A DNA stretch of 64,000 nt from Aureimonas ureilytica DSM 18598 = NBRC 106430 (GCF_000382705.1 NZ_ARQE01000003.1:310001-374000); one strand, 5' to 3'; positions 1-9,127 are shown, counted from the first letter of the stretch. Numbers and translations: made by a program. Notes: generated by a model not told the origin, from the sequence alone.

Positions 1-1
1 T

Positions 2-1099
2 CACGTGCCCGGCGTGATGTGGGAGCATCTGACCTCCCGCAATTACGGCTTCTCCGACTCGGCCGAGCTTTTCGTCTTTCTGGCGGGCTTCGCCTCCGCC
101 TTCGCCTACGGCCGCTCGTTCCTGCAGGGCTCGGCCTTGGTGGCGAGCATCAAGGCGCTGCGCCGGGCGGGCACGCTCTATCTCGTCCACATCACGCTGA
201 CGATGATCGCCGTCTCGCTCTTCGCGCTCGCCGCGATGACCACGGGCGACGGGCGCTATCTGATGCAGCTCGGCATCGGCTACTTCATGACCCAGCCGGT
301 GGAAACGCTGGCCGGCGTCGCGACGCTGATGCACCAGCTCGCCTATCTCAACATCCTGCCGATGTACTGCGTCATTCTCCTGATGCTGCCCTTCATGCTC
401 GCCATCGTCAGGCGCGTCGGCCTGCCCGGCCTCCTGATCGTCTCGGCGACGCTCTGGGCCATCGCCGGCACGACCGGCCTGAACCTGCCCAATCACCCCA
501 ATCCCGGCGGCTGGCAGTTCAATCCCTTCGCCTGGCAGATCGTCTTCGCCATCGGCCTGGCAGTGGGGCTGGCCAAGGCCGGCGGGCGGGCGCTCGTCGC
601 CTACAATCCCACGCTCTACGCGATCGCCCTCGCCTATCTCTTCCTGTCCTTCCTCTTCGTCGAGTTCCAGCTCTGGCACTGGTCGTCGCTCGTGCCCGGC
701 CCCTTCCTGATGACGGGCTTCGACAAGACCTTCGTCACGCTGCCGCGCCTCCTGCACATTCTGGCGCTGGTCTATGTCTTCGCCCATGCGCCTTCCGGCT
801 CGCTGGTCCGGCGAATCGGGCCGAACAATCTCCTGTCGGTGATCGGGCGTCATTCGCTTCCGATCTTCGCCACCGGCACGATCCTCTCCGTCGCCGCGCA
901 GGCGCTGCGCTTCAACCGCGAGCCGGCCTTCGTGTTCGACACGGCGCTGATCGCGGCCGGGCTCGCCCTCCATGTCGGGCTGGCTCTGTTTCTCGAATGG
1001 TGGCGCGGCGTCTCGGCACCCGTGCGGGCCCGCCCCCTCGCGGCCGGTGGCGCGACGGCGGCGGCCTTGCCCGGCCCCCGGCTCGGCCGCACGACCTGA
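2..1099 (+). CDS. OpgC-domain membrane acyltransferase, 5' end outside window
   Basis: The reading frame is open to the left edge. The first codons read H-V-P-G, which in OpgC proteins follows a missing N-terminal helix (typically RDxxRG...FxxHxPG), so the GTG at 5 is an internal valine and the gene starts before the window. What remains is 365 residues, starting with a conserved GFSDSAELFVFLAG stretch and followed by about nine hydrophobic segments. OpgC-type proteins are inner-membrane acyltransferases that add succinyl or similar groups to periplasmic or cyclic glucans. The C-terminal 30 residues are low-complexity Arg/Ala/Gly and probably cytoplasmic. The neighbouring sugar-nucleotide genes fit a role in glycan decoration, but the substrate is not shown by the sequence. 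Confidence 0.85.
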   Translation, partial: HVPGVMWEHLTSRNYGFSDSAELFVFLAGFASAFAYGRSFLQGSALVASIKALRRAGTLYLVHITLTMIAVSLFALAAMTTGDGRYLMQLGIGYFMTQPVETLAGVATLMHQLAYLNILPMYCVILLMLPFMLAIVRRVGLPGLLIVSATLWAIAGTTGLNLPNHPNPGGWQFNPFAWQIVFAIGLAVGLAKAGGRALVAYNPTLYAIALAYLFLSFLFVEFQLWHWSSLVPGPFLMTGFDKTFVTLPRLLHILALVYVFAHAPSGSLVRRIGPNNLLSVIGRHSLPIFATGTILSVAAQALRFNREPAFVFDTALIAAGLALHVGLALFLEWWRGVSAPVRARPLAAGGATAAALPGPRLGRTT

Positions 1100-1227
1100 C
1101 CCCTCCCCTTCCGGCCGGACGCTCCCCTCGATGCGCCCGGCCGATTTGCGTGTCGGAAGAGCGATGCGTTTCGCCGGGGATGGGGTATAAGCACGGCGTT
1201 TTCCCCCAGTTCGGCGAAAGGTCGCGC

Positions 1228-1446
1228 ATGAAGGACCAAGAACATCCCTTCCTCCGCCCGCTCTACCGGCGCGTCATTCTGGTCGCGATCTGCTTCGCCT
1301 GGGCGGGCTTCGAGCTCTACATGGGCAGTCCGACCTGGGCGATCCTGTCGGCGGCGATCGGCGTCTACGGCGTCTGGATCTTCTTCGTGACCTACAAGCC
1401 GCTGGACGAGACGCCGCCCGCTTCCCGCGACACGGGCGAGCGCTGA
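1228..1446 (+). CDS. Small two-helix membrane protein (DUF3329-like)
   Basis: A 72-residue protein beginning MKDQEHPFLRPLYRR, preceded by a purine-rich GCGAAAGG about 9 bases upstream. Two hydrophobic segments (about residues 14-31 and 36-52) are joined by a short GSP turn and followed by a polar tail. The N-terminal HPFxRPLxRRxxLV pattern and the length match small rhizobial membrane proteins annotated as DUF3329; I recall this match rather than having searched it. The function is unknown. It lies between opgC and the phosphomannomutase gene on the same strand, with a 128-base gap before it and 48 bases after, so it may be cotranscribed with the latter. Confidence 0.7.
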   Translation: MKDQEHPFLRPLYRRVILVAICFAWAGFELYMGSPTWAILSAAIGVYGVWIFFVTYKPLDETPPASRDTGER

Positions 1447-1494
1447 GCCGCCTTGCCTGCGCCCCTCTAACTTTCAACGGCAGGACAGACCGTC

Positions 1495-2901
1495 ATGAGC
1501 CTGAAGTTCGGAACCAGCGGCTTGCGCGGTCTCGTCACCGACCTCCTGGGCGAGCCGAGCTATCGCTACGCGCTCGCCTTCCTGCGGGTGATGGCCGAGC
1601 GTGACGCGCCGCCCCGCGTCCTGATCGGGCGGGACCTTCGCGCCAGCAGCCCGGAGATCGCGGGTCTCGTGGCGGCGGCGGCGCGCGAGGCCGGGTTCGA
1701 GCCGATCGATGCCGGCGCCGTGCCGACGCCGGCCTTGGCGCTCGAGGCCGCGCGCCTCGGCACTCCGGCCGTCATGGTCACGGGCAGCCACATTCCCGAG
1801 GATCGCAACGGGCTGAAATTCTACGGGCTGAAGGGCGAGATCACCAAGGCGGACGAGGCGGACATTCTCGCCGCCTTCGAGGGGATCGGCGAGGTCGCCC
1901 CCAGCCGTCTCGCGCCGCCCGAGGCGCTGACGCCCTCCGATGCGCGCGCGCGCTATCTCTGGCGGGCGGTGGAGGCCTTCGGCACCGAGGCGCTGCGCGG
2001 CGCGCGGATCGGCATCTATCAGCACAGTTCCGTGGCGCGGGACCTTCTGGCGGAAGCCGTGGAAGCGCTCGGCGGCGAGGCCGTACCCTTCGGCCGCGCC
2101 GAGAGCTTCATTCCCGTCGACACCGAAGCCCACCGCCCCGAAGACCTCGCGATCCTGAAGGACGCCGCGCGCGGCGGCTTCGACGCGATCCTCTCCACCG
2201 ACGGCGACGCCGACCGCCCCCTGATGGCGGACGAGCGCGGTGAGGTGATCCGGGGCGACGTGCTCGGCCTCATCGCCGCCGCCCATCTCGGCTTCGACAC
2301 GATCGTCACCCCCGTCACCTCGGGCTCGGCGCTGGAAGGCTCGGGGCTGGTGGAGAGGGTTCTGCGCACCCGCGTCGGCTCGCCCTATGTGATCGCCGGG
2401 ATCGAGGAGGCTCTGGCGGAAGGCCGCCGGGGCGTCGCCGGCTTCGAGGCCAATGGCGGCTTCATCCAGGGCACGGATGCCAGCGTCGACGGGCGGCGTG
2501 TGCCCGCGCTCCCGACCCGCGACGCGCTTCTGCCGCTTCTCTGCGCGCTCGTCGCCAGCCGCAAGGCCGGCCTGCCCCTGTCGGAACTGGTCGCGCGCGT
2601 CGGCGCCAAGCCCGCCGCCTCGCACCGACTCCAGAACGTGCCCGCCGAAAAGAGCGGCGCCTTTCTCCAGCGCCTCGCCGAGGACGAGAGCTTCCGCACG
2701 GGCTTCTTCGACGGGCTCGGGACCCCCGGCGCGGTGAACCGGCTGGACGGGGTGCATGTCGCGCTGTCCGGCGGCGAGACCGTGCATTTTCGCGCCTCCG
2801 GCAACGCGCCGGAGCTGCGCTGCTATGCCGAGGCCGCAAGCGTGGAAGCGGCGCAGGCGCTGGTGGCGGAAGGGCTGGAGCGCGCCGCGCGCGCGCTCTG
2901 A
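1495..2901 (+). CDS. manB: Phosphomannomutase (alpha-D-phosphohexomutase family)
   Basis: A 468-residue phosphohexomutase that interconverts mannose-6-phosphate and mannose-1-phosphate, the step before GDP-mannose synthesis. The N-terminus FGTSGLRG is the usual first motif. The phosphoserine loop TGSHIP places the catalytic Ser at residue 98. The Mg-binding loop DGDADR is at 236-241, and a C-terminal phosphate-binding RASGNAPELR motif is near residue 430. Length and motif order suit PMM/PGM enzymes; phosphoglucomutase or phosphoglucosamine mutase activity cannot be excluded, but the convergent manC neighbour favours PMM. The ATG start follows a GACAGACCGTC leader with little Shine-Dalgarno character. 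Confidence 0.88.
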   Translation: MSLKFGTSGLRGLVTDLLGEPSYRYALAFLRVMAERDAPPRVLIGRDLRASSPEIAGLVAAAAREAGFEPIDAGAVPTPALALEAARLGTPAVMVTGSHIPEDRNGLKFYGLKGEITKADEADILAAFEGIGEVAPSRLAPPEALTPSDARARYLWRAVEAFGTEALRGARIGIYQHSSVARDLLAEAVEALGGEAVPFGRAESFIPVDTEAHRPEDLAILKDAARGGFDAILSTDGDADRPLMADERGEVIRGDVLGLIAAAHLGFDTIVTPVTSGSALEGSGLVERVLRTRVGSPYVIAGIEEALAEGRRGVAGFEANGGFIQGTDASVDGRRVPALPTRDALLPLLCALVASRKAGLPLSELVARVGAKPAASHRLQNVPAEKSGAFLQRLAEDESFRTGFFDGLGTPGAVNRLDGVHVALSGGETVHFRASGNAPELRCYAEAASVEAAQALVAEGLERAARAL

Positions 2902-2924
2902 ACCGACCACCGCCATCCCGAACG

Positions 2925-2954
2925 AAAAAGGGCCTCCCGACGGAGGCCCTTTTT
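2925..2954. terminator. Bidirectional intrinsic terminator between manB and manC
   Basis: A 13-bp perfect stem (2925-2937 with 2942-2954) around the loop CGAC. A-rich and T-rich arms form the outer five pairs, so each strand ends its hairpin in a T tract. It serves both convergent genes. Confidence 0.93.
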
Positions 2955-2973
2955 GTTTGACCGGGCGTCTGTC

Positions 2974-4395
2974 TCAATTGCGGGCGTAGATGTCCTCGAT
3001 GCGCACGATGTCGTCCTCGCCCGTGTAGGAGCCGACCTGCACTTCGATGAGCTTCAGGTCGATCTTGCCGGGATTGTGCAGGCGGTGCGTGCAGCCGATC
3101 GGCAGATAGGCCGCCTCGTTCTCGTGGAAGAGCTTCACCGTGCCGTCCACCGTCACTTCCGCCGTGCCGCGCACGACGACCCAGTGCTCGGCGCGATGGT
3201 AATGGCGCTGGAGGCTCAGAATGCCGCCTGGCTTCACGCAGATATGCTTCACCTGAAAGCGCTCGCCGATGTCGATGCGCTGATACCAGCCCCAGGGCCG
3301 GTGGATCTTGTGGTGCTGCCCGGCCTCGGGCCGGCCCTCGCGGTGGAGCTGGGCGACCAGCGTCTTCACCTCGGCCGCCTTGTCCTTGGCGGCGACGAGC
3401 ACCGCGTCGGGCGTCGTGACCACGACGACATTGTCGAGGCCGACGACGGTGGTCAGCACCTCGTCGGAGCGCACGAAACTGCCCGTCGTGCCGAGAACCG
3501 AGACCGGCCCTTCCAACACGTTGCGGTCGGCATCGGGCGTCTTGATGTCGTAGAGCGCGTCCCAGGCGCCGACATCCGACCAGCCGAACGAGGCCTTGAG
3601 GACGCCCGCCCGCGCGGTCTTCTCCATCACCGCATAGTCGATCGAGATGCGCGGCGCGCTGGCGAAGCGCGCGGCGTCGAGGCGCAGGAAGTCGAGATCG
3701 CGCTGCGCGCCGTCGACCGATTCCTCGGCCGCCTTCAAGGTGGCGGGCGCGTTGGCGGCGAGTTCCTCGATCATCAGGGCCGCGGGAAACAGGAAATTGC
3801 CGCTGTTCCAGCTATAGCCTTCCGCGATGTAGCGCTCGGCTGTCGCGGCGTCCGGCTTCTCGGCGAAGCGCGCGACCTCGAACAGGCGACCGTCCGCGCC
3901 GATCGGCGCGCCCGGCGCGATATAGCCATAGCCCGTGGCGGGCCAGCTCGGGTGGATGCCGAGCATCATGATGCGCCCTTCATGGGCCGCCTCGGCCGCC
4001 CGGAGGCAATCCTGCGTGAAGGCCTCGCCGTCCGAGATGACGTGATCGGCGGCGAGCACGAGGCAGAGGGCTTCCGGGTCGCGCCGGCTGGCGATCACCG
4101 CGCCGACCGCGACCGCCAGCGCCGAATCGCGGCGCTCGGGCTCCAGCACGATCTCGGCGTCGATCCCGTTGCGGGCGAGCTGCTCGGCGACGGTGAAGCG
4201 GAAGTCGGAATGCGTGACCACCACGGGCCTTGCGAAGCGCGGGCCGGTGACGCGGCGCATCGTTTCCTCGAAGGTCGTGCGCCCATCGCCCACGAGCGGC
4301 ACGAACTGCTTAGGCATCGTGTCGCGCGAGACCGGCCAAAGGCGCGTTCCCGCCCCGCCCGCGATGATGATGGGATGCACGTCGAAGGCGGTCAT
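2974..4395 (-). CDS. manC: Mannose-1-phosphate guanylyltransferase / mannose-6-phosphate isomerase (type II)
   Basis: A 473-residue bifunctional enzyme. The N-terminal nucleotidyltransferase begins IIIAGGAGTRLWPVSRDTMPKQ-like (GGAGTRLWPxSR-x-x-x-PKQ), the GDP-mannose pyrophosphorylase signature. The C-terminal cupin (about 340-470) has PWGWYQRID, a QRHYHRAEHW metal site and PIGCTHRLHNPG, which is the type II phosphomannose isomerase module. Together they make mannose-6-phosphate and GDP-mannose. The start chosen is the ATG at 4395, seven bases after GGAAGGA and directly ahead of the conserved strand; the open frame extends to 4527 but those residues are not family-like. Convergent with manB, which supplies mannose-1-phosphate. 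Confidence 0.92.
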   Translation of the reverse strand: MTAFDVHPIIIAGGAGTRLWPVSRDTMPKQFVPLVGDGRTTFEETMRRVTGPRFARPVVVTHSDFRFTVAEQLARNGIDAEIVLEPERRDSALAVAVGAVIASRRDPEALCLVLAADHVISDGEAFTQDCLRAAEAAHEGRIMMLGIHPSWPATGYGYIAPGAPIGADGRLFEVARFAEKPDAATAERYIAEGYSWNSGNFLFPAALMIEELAANAPATLKAAEESVDGAQRDLDFLRLDAARFASAPRISIDYAVMEKTARAGVLKASFGWSDVGAWDALYDIKTPDADRNVLEGPVSVLGTTGSFVRSDEVLTTVVGLDNVVVVTTPDAVLVAAKDKAAEVKTLVAQLHREGRPEAGQHHKIHRPWGWYQRIDIGERFQVKHICVKPGGILSLQRHYHRAEHWVVVRGTAEVTVDGTVKLFHENEAAYLPIGCTHRLHNPGKIDLKLIEVQVGSYTGEDDIVRIEDIYARN

Positions 4396-4698
4396 GAAGA
4401 ATCCTTCCGGGTCAGGAGCGCCGGCCCGCGTCCGGTCTGGCTGGAGGGCCGGACGCGATCCCCTCAAAGGAGACGCGGCCCGGCCCTGTCTTTCAGCCTT
4501 TTTGCTGGAGCGCGCATCGGGGCGCAACTGCCCAAGCCCGCTTCAGGCCCGCTTGTTTGGGTTTGCGGTAAAGGATCGCGCCATCGGCTGCTTCCAAGTG
4601 GCATTGAGGGGCCGATCTTCGCGGGAAGCCCATGGGGCAGCTTGCCGCATCCGTCAGAGTGGGAATACTGGGCGGAGCGAATGAGAGGCGGAACAAGC
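4396..4698. other. Divergent intergenic region manC / galE
   Basis: 303 bases without a credible gene. It must hold promoters for both divergent genes. One structure stands out: an 8-bp perfect inverted repeat GCGTCCGG / CCGGACGC at 4428-4435 and 4449-4456, which lies in the manC leader about 33 bases before its start and would form a hairpin in the mRNA. I see no convincing -35/-10 pair. Confidence 0.5.
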
Positions 4699-5691
4699 AT
4701 GACGGTCCTCGTTACCGGCGGTGCCGGCTATATCGGCAGCCACATGGTCTGGAACCTCGTCGACGGCGGCGAGGAGGTCGTGGTGATCGACCGCCTGTCC
4801 ACCGGCTTCGACTGGGCGGTGCCCACCGAGGCGCGGCTTCAGGTGGGCGACATCGCCGACCAGCCCTTCGTGGAACGGGTGATCGCACAGTTCGGCGTCA
4901 CCGAGATCATCCATTTCGCCGGATCGATCGTGGTGCCCGAATCGGTCTCCGATCCGCTCGGCTATTATCTCAACAACACGGTGGCGAGCCGGGCGCTGAT
5001 CGAAAGCGCGGTGCGCACGGGCGTGAAGCATTTCATCTTCTCCTCCACCGCCGCGGTCTACGGCTCGCCCCGCCAGATGCCGGTGCCCGAAACGCAGGCG
5101 CCGGCGCCCGAATCGCCCTATGGCACGTCCAAATGGATGACCGAGCTGATGCTGCGCGACACGGCCGCAGCGCATCCCCTCAGCTTCGCGGCGCTGCGCT
5201 ATTTCAACGTCGCGGGCGCCGACCCGCAAGGCCGCACCGGCCAGTCGACGCGCGGCGCGACGCATCTCATCAAGGTCGCCAGCGAAACCGCGCTCGGCAA
5301 GCGCTCCCATATCGACGTGTTCGGCACCGACTACGACACGCCCGACGGCACCTGCGTGCGCGATTATATCCATGTCAGCGATCTCGCCGACGCCCATGCG
5401 CAGGCGCTGCGCTATCTGCGGGCGGGCGGCGATTCGATCGTCGCCAATTGCGGCTATGGCCACGGCTATTCGGTGCTCGAAGTGCTCGACACGGTGCGCC
5501 GCGCGGTCGGCCGCCCGTTCGAGGTGCGCCTGTCGGAGCGTCGGCCGGGCGATGCGACCTCGATCGTGGCGGACGCGAGCCTGGTCCGCGAGCGCTTCGG
5601 CTGGCAGCCGCGCTTCGACGATCTCGACCGAATCGTCGCCGACGCGCTGGCCTGGGAAGAACGCCTGTCGCGGCGCAACGCGGTTTCGTAA
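4699..5691 (+). CDS. galE: UDP-glucose 4-epimerase
   Basis: A 330-residue extended-SDR epimerase that interconverts UDP-glucose and UDP-galactose. The NAD-binding motif GGAGYIGSH is at residues 6-14. The catalytic elements are FSSTAAVYG (Ser/Thr) and SPYGTSKWMTE (Tyr-x3-Lys). The NVAGAD and VRDYIHVSDLA motifs are typical of GalE. The ATG at 4699 follows GAGGCGG by 8 bases and directly precedes the Rossmann strand. Convergent with trmD, with only 14 bases between stop codons and no obvious terminator. Confidence 0.93.
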   Translation: MTVLVTGGAGYIGSHMVWNLVDGGEEVVVIDRLSTGFDWAVPTEARLQVGDIADQPFVERVIAQFGVTEIIHFAGSIVVPESVSDPLGYYLNNTVASRALIESAVRTGVKHFIFSSTAAVYGSPRQMPVPETQAPAPESPYGTSKWMTELMLRDTAAAHPLSFAALRYFNVAGADPQGRTGQSTRGATHLIKVASETALGKRSHIDVFGTDYDTPDGTCVRDYIHVSDLADAHAQALRYLRAGGDSIVANCGYGHGYSVLEVLDTVRRAVGRPFEVRLSERRPGDATSIVADASLVRERFGWQPRFDDLDRIVADALAWEERLSRRNAVS

Positions 5692-5705
5692 AGGGCGGGC
5701 GCGCC

Positions 5706-6407
5706 TTAGCGCTCGCCGCGCGCGAGGCGCTGCCAGAGGTCGGGCCGGCGCTCGCGCGTCAGCCGCTCGGCCTCCGCCCGGCGCCAGCGCTCCACCGCGC
5801 CATGGTCGCCGGACGTCAGAACCGGGGGAATGCCGCGCCCTTCCCAGAGCGCGGGGCGCGTGTAGTGCGGGTGCTCCAGAAGCCCGTTCTCGAAGCTTTC
5901 GGTCTCGCCCGAGCGGCTGTTGCCCATGACGCCCGGCAGGAGACGCACCACGGCGTCGAGGAGCACGAGAGCCGCCATCTCGCCGCCCGACAGGATATAG
6001 TCGCCGATCGAGACTTCCCTCAGCCCCCGCCCTTCGATGACGCGCTCGTCGACGCCCTCGAACCGGCCGCAGACGATCACGACCCCCTCGCCCTCCGCCA
6101 GTTCGCGCACGAAATCTTGCGCGAGCGGGCGGCCGCGCGGGCTCATGAGAAGGCGCGGCCGCGTGTCGCCCTCGGGGCTGGCCGCGTCGATGGCGCGGGC
6201 CAGAACGTCGGCCCGTAGCACCATGCCCGGCGAGCCGCCGGCGGGCGTGTCGTCCACGAGGCGGTGCCGGCCTTCGCCGAACTCGCGGATGAAGGTGGTC
6301 TCCAGCGTCCAGTCCGCGCGCTCCAGCGCTCGGCCCGCCAGCGAGGTGCCGAGCGGTCCGGGAAACATGTCGGGATAGAGCGTGAGGACGGAGGCGCGAA
6401 AGCTCAT
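5706..6407 (-). CDS. trmD: tRNA (guanine-37-N1)-methyltransferase
   Basis: A 233-residue SPOUT methyltransferase that makes m1G37 next to the anticodon and prevents +1 frameshifting. Visible landmarks: [20 protein letters not shown] at the N-terminus, the [11 protein letters not shown] loop, and the trefoil-knot SAM site [15 protein letters not shown]...[15 protein letters not shown]...[11 protein letters not shown] (spans separated here by dots). Length is normal. It starts four bases after the stop of the ABM-domain gene, so the two are cotranscribed at the end of the rimM cluster. rplS, which often follows trmD, is not here; galE lies convergently instead. Confidence 0.95.
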   Translation of the reverse strand: MSFRASVLTLYPDMFPGPLGTSLAGRALERADWTLETTFIREFGEGRHRLVDDTPAGGSPGMVLRADVLARAIDAASPEGDTRPRLLMSPRGRPLAQDFVRELAEGEGVVIVCGRFEGVDERVIEGRGLREVSIGDYILSGGEMAALVLLDAVVRLLPGVMGNSRSGETESFENGLLEHPHYTRPALWEGRGIPPVLTSGDHGAVERWRRAEAERLTRERRPDLWQRLARGER

Positions 6408-6411
6408 CGGA

Positions 6412-6714
6412 TCAGGCGAAGGGCTCGGTCGCGGCGACCTCGACCAGCTTCAGCGCGGTCTCCGCGCCGCCGGCCTCCGCCAGGACCCGGTGCCATTCGG
6501 CGACATGCGCCGTCTTCACATGAGCGGCCAGCAGCTCGCGGCTTTCCCATTCCTCGTAGATGCGCACGAGACCGGGCTCGGTGATGTCGCGGCCGAAGGA
6601 ATAGACGATGCAGCCCGCTTCCGGGCGCGTCGCGGCGATCAGCCGGTTCATGGCGTCTTCCAGAGCGTCCAGACGCTCCGGCGGCATCTTCAGCGTACCC
6701 GACAGGATCAGCAT
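6412..6714 (-). CDS. ABM-domain protein, putative quinol monooxygenase
   Basis: A 100-residue single-domain protein of the antibiotic-biosynthesis-monooxygenase (ABM) ferredoxin-like fold. Signature pieces are [12 protein letters not shown], the [10 protein letters not shown] strand, IYEEWES and the [10 protein letters not shown] helix. Small ABM proteins act as cofactor-free quinol oxygenases, as haem-related enzymes, or have unknown roles; no residue fixes the substrate. A strong GGAGGGAG Shine-Dalgarno precedes the ATG. It sits between rimM and trmD, four bases before trmD, an unusual insertion in that cluster. Confidence 0.8.
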   Translation of the reverse strand: MLILSGTLKMPPERLDALEDAMNRLIAATRPEAGCIVYSFGRDITEPGLVRIYEEWESRELLAAHVKTAHVAEWHRVLAEAGGAETALKLVEVAATEPFA

Positions 6715-6841
6715 GGTGGAGTTCTCCCTCCGCTTCGATAGGCGCGCCAGCGATAAAGCGCGGCGCGGCGGATGGCAACGCGGCGCGAGACGCGCTCAGG
6801 CCCCGTTACGCTCCTCTGCCGCCGCGAGTCCAGGCGGGCTC

Positions 6842-7438
6842 TCAAGCCTCGCCACGGCCCGCCGCGTCGCCCTTGTCGTCCGCGTCCTCCTCGTCCTCGC
6901 CTTCGCGCGCTTCCACCGCGCCCGACAGGCCGGCCGCGACCGGCTCCACCAGGATGAAGCCGAGGTCGAGATCGACCTCCGGCACGGCGGCCTCGGTGAA
7001 GGGGATCATGACGCTCGCCCCGCCGTCCGGCGCGATTTCCAGAAGATCGCCGCCGCCGAAATCATGGAAGGCGACGACCTCGCCGATCACCGTTCCGTCG
7101 GTCAGCCGCGCGACGAGGCCGACGAGATCGGCCTGATAGAACTCGTCCTCGCCTTCCTCGGGGAGCGCCGCGCGGTCCACGAAGAGCTCGGTGCCGTTGA
7201 GGCGCTCGGCGGCGTTGCGGTCCTTCACCTCGGCAAAGCGCGCCACCACGACATTCTTCTGAACACGGGCCGACTGCACCGTGTAGCGCCGGCCCGAGGC
7301 GTCGAAGAGCGGGCCATAGGCGCCGAGATCCTCGGGGTCCTCGGTGAAGGATTTCACGCGCACCTCGCCCTTGATGCCATGCGCCCCTCCCACGATGCCA
7401 AGGAGAACGGGATCGGCGGGGGCTTTGGGATCGGTCAC
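6842..7438 (-). CDS. rimM: Ribosome maturation factor RimM
   Basis: A 198-residue 30S maturation factor that binds S19 and the 16S head. The N-terminal beta-barrel reads LGIVGGAHGIKGEVRVKSF, and the PRC-barrel follows with EFYQADLVGLVA, HDFGGGDLLEI and MIPFTEAAVPEVD. The start codon is GTG at 7438, with AAGAGG about 11 bases upstream. About 25 residues of acidic tail (EDEEDADDKGDAAG) follow the folded part, a lineage-type extension. Gene order with rpsP upstream and trmD downstream is classic, although a diguanylate cyclase gene and an ABM gene interrupt it. Confidence 0.95.
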   Translation of the reverse strand: MTDPKAPADPVLLGIVGGAHGIKGEVRVKSFTEDPEDLGAYGPLFDASGRRYTVQSARVQKNVVVARFAEVKDRNAAERLNGTELFVDRAALPEEGEDEFYQADLVGLVARLTDGTVIGEVVAFHDFGGGDLLEIAPDGGASVMIPFTEAAVPEVDLDLGFILVEPVAAGLSGAVEAREGEDEEDADDKGDAAGRGEA

Positions 7439-7594
7439 GGGCGATGGCCTCTTGCGGGCTGGGACGCAGGGAAAGGGCCGATCGCCGGCCCTGCCGCATC
7501 AGAAACGGGAAAAGCCGCGCCGGCGGGAAGCCCCGAGCGCGCCCTCATATCCCCGCGTGTTTGCAGGCGCCGGGACGCTTCGTCAACCGAGCGC

Positions 7595-9088
7595 TCAGCG
7601 CGCCGCGCCCCGCCGGTCCTGCCCCGTCGTCTCGTAGAAGCGCCGCTTGACCTCGTACATCAGGAGATCGGCCCGGCGCACGAGGTCTTCCAGCCGCTCG
7701 CCCGGCCCCGCGCAGGCGACGCCCATGGCCAGCGACAGGCTGTTGCCGGGGTAGAACTGGTTGTTCACCTCGCACAGTTCGTCGATGCAGGCCTTCAGCG
7801 CCTCCGCCTGCGCGAGGCTCGCGCCGGGCATGAGAACCGCGAACTCGTCGCCGCCGATGCGCGCCGCCGTGAAGGGCGCGTTCACCGCCTCGTCCAGCAC
7901 CTCGCCCGCGCGCCGCAGCAGCGTGTCGCCGGCCGCATGGCCGAGCTGGTCGTTCAGCGCCTTCAGCCCGTTGAGATCGGCCACGAGAACGCTCACCGTC
8001 TCCATCCGGCGGCGCTCGATCCGGTTCATCTCGTCGTTGAAGAAGGAGCGGTTGTAGAGCTTGGTGAGGACGTCGTGCTTGCCGAGATATTCGAGATAGG
8101 CCTCGGCCTTCTTGCGCGCGGTGATGTCGGTCAGCGCGATCTGCACGAGAGACCAGTCGTGCTCGTGGCCGGGCAGAACGGAGAACTGCAGCACGAAATG
8201 CAGCTCTTCCCCGTCCAGCGAATAGTTCACGACCTCGCGGCTCTGGAACAGCTTGCCGTTCCACAGGTCGATCAGCTGCTCCTTGAAGGGCAGGACCATG
8301 CGGTCGCGGAACACATCGCCGAGCTTCAGGAGAAGCTCTTCGAAACTCGCCGCGTGGAAGATGTCGAGCGTCTGGCGGTTGACCGACACGACGCGGATTT
8401 CGCTGATGCAGCGCGAGATGAATTCGGGGTGGACATCGAGAAAGGTGCGGAAGTCCGCAACGCCCGTCGCGCGCACGTCTTCCAGAAGCGCGCGGATTTC
8501 CGAGAAGTCCTCCACCCAGAGCGAGACGGGCGAATTCTCGAAGAGCGCGGCGACATAGGCCTCGCTCTCGGCGAGACTCCGACGCGCGTTCTCGCGCGTG
8601 GTCACGTCCTCGGTGGCGACGAGCACCCGGCTCCAGCTGTCCTCGGAGCCCGGCAGGATGCGGCCCTTCAGCTGGATGTCGAGCCGCTTGCCCGACAGGG
8701 TGTGGTTGACCGCGTAGCTCGTGAACTCGCTCGCCCCGCCCGATATCTGGACGATCTCCTCCAGATGGTTGTCCAGCATGGCGCCCTGGAACACGTCGCC
8801 GAGCCGCGACACGAGCTCGGCCGTATCGCGCGCCCCGAACAGGCGCAGCGTGGCCGGATTCACCTCCAGAATGCGGATCGCCTCGGCCGAGGCCTGAACG
8901 CGGGACTTGTCGGCTTCCAGAAACGCGCGGGGATCGTCCATCCCCTCCTCGCGCCAGCGATCGACGAGCTTCCGGATGCCGCTCCAGTCTTCCAGCCAGA
9001 GCGGCACGGGCGCGAGCGCGAACAGGGGAAGAAGGTCGGCCTCGGTCGGGGGCGACACGGGCCCGGTCGTGGTCGACTCACGCTTCAT
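7595..9088 (-). CDS. Diguanylate cyclase with tandem PAS domains (PAS-PAS-GGDEF)
   Basis: A 497-residue cytoplasmic protein with no transmembrane segment. Two homologous sensor repeats are visible, at about residues 25-130 and 165-275. Each contains a P-(L/V)-x-LWxED-(W/F)-S-x-IR block, an FL block, an R-(I/V)-(L/V)-x-VN block and L-x-x-LGDVF. Each is followed by a PAC-like strand set. The C-terminal cyclase carries intact GGDEF and so should make c-di-GMP. The allosteric RxxD I-site expected nine residues before GGDEF is absent (NAPF there), so product inhibition at that site is unlikely. Start taken at the ATG at 9088, though an in-frame ATG exists at 9160. It lies between rpsP and rimM, behind the rpsP terminator. 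Confidence 0.88.
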   Translation of the reverse strand: MKRESTTTGPVSPPTEADLLPLFALAPVPLWLEDWSGIRKLVDRWREEGMDDPRAFLEADKSRVQASAEAIRILEVNPATLRLFGARDTAELVSRLGDVFQGAMLDNHLEEIVQISGGASEFTSYAVNHTLSGKRLDIQLKGRILPGSEDSWSRVLVATEDVTTRENARRSLAESEAYVAALFENSPVSLWVEDFSEIRALLEDVRATGVADFRTFLDVHPEFISRCISEIRVVSVNRQTLDIFHAASFEELLLKLGDVFRDRMVLPFKEQLIDLWNGKLFQSREVVNYSLDGEELHFVLQFSVLPGHEHDWSLVQIALTDITARKKAEAYLEYLGKHDVLTKLYNRSFFNDEMNRIERRRMETVSVLVADLNGLKALNDQLGHAAGDTLLRRAGEVLDEAVNAPFTAARIGGDEFAVLMPGASLAQAEALKACIDELCEVNNQFYPGNSLSLAMGVACAGPGERLEDLVRRADLLMYEVKRRFYETTGQDRRGAAR

Positions 9089-9127
9089 GCTGGCAGGCTT
9101 TCCGAAAGGACGGCGGGGCCGGATACG

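Noticed and set aside
2953-4698. The long plus-strand frame upstream of the galE start
   Set aside because: It is antisense to manC; GalE homology begins only at 4699.
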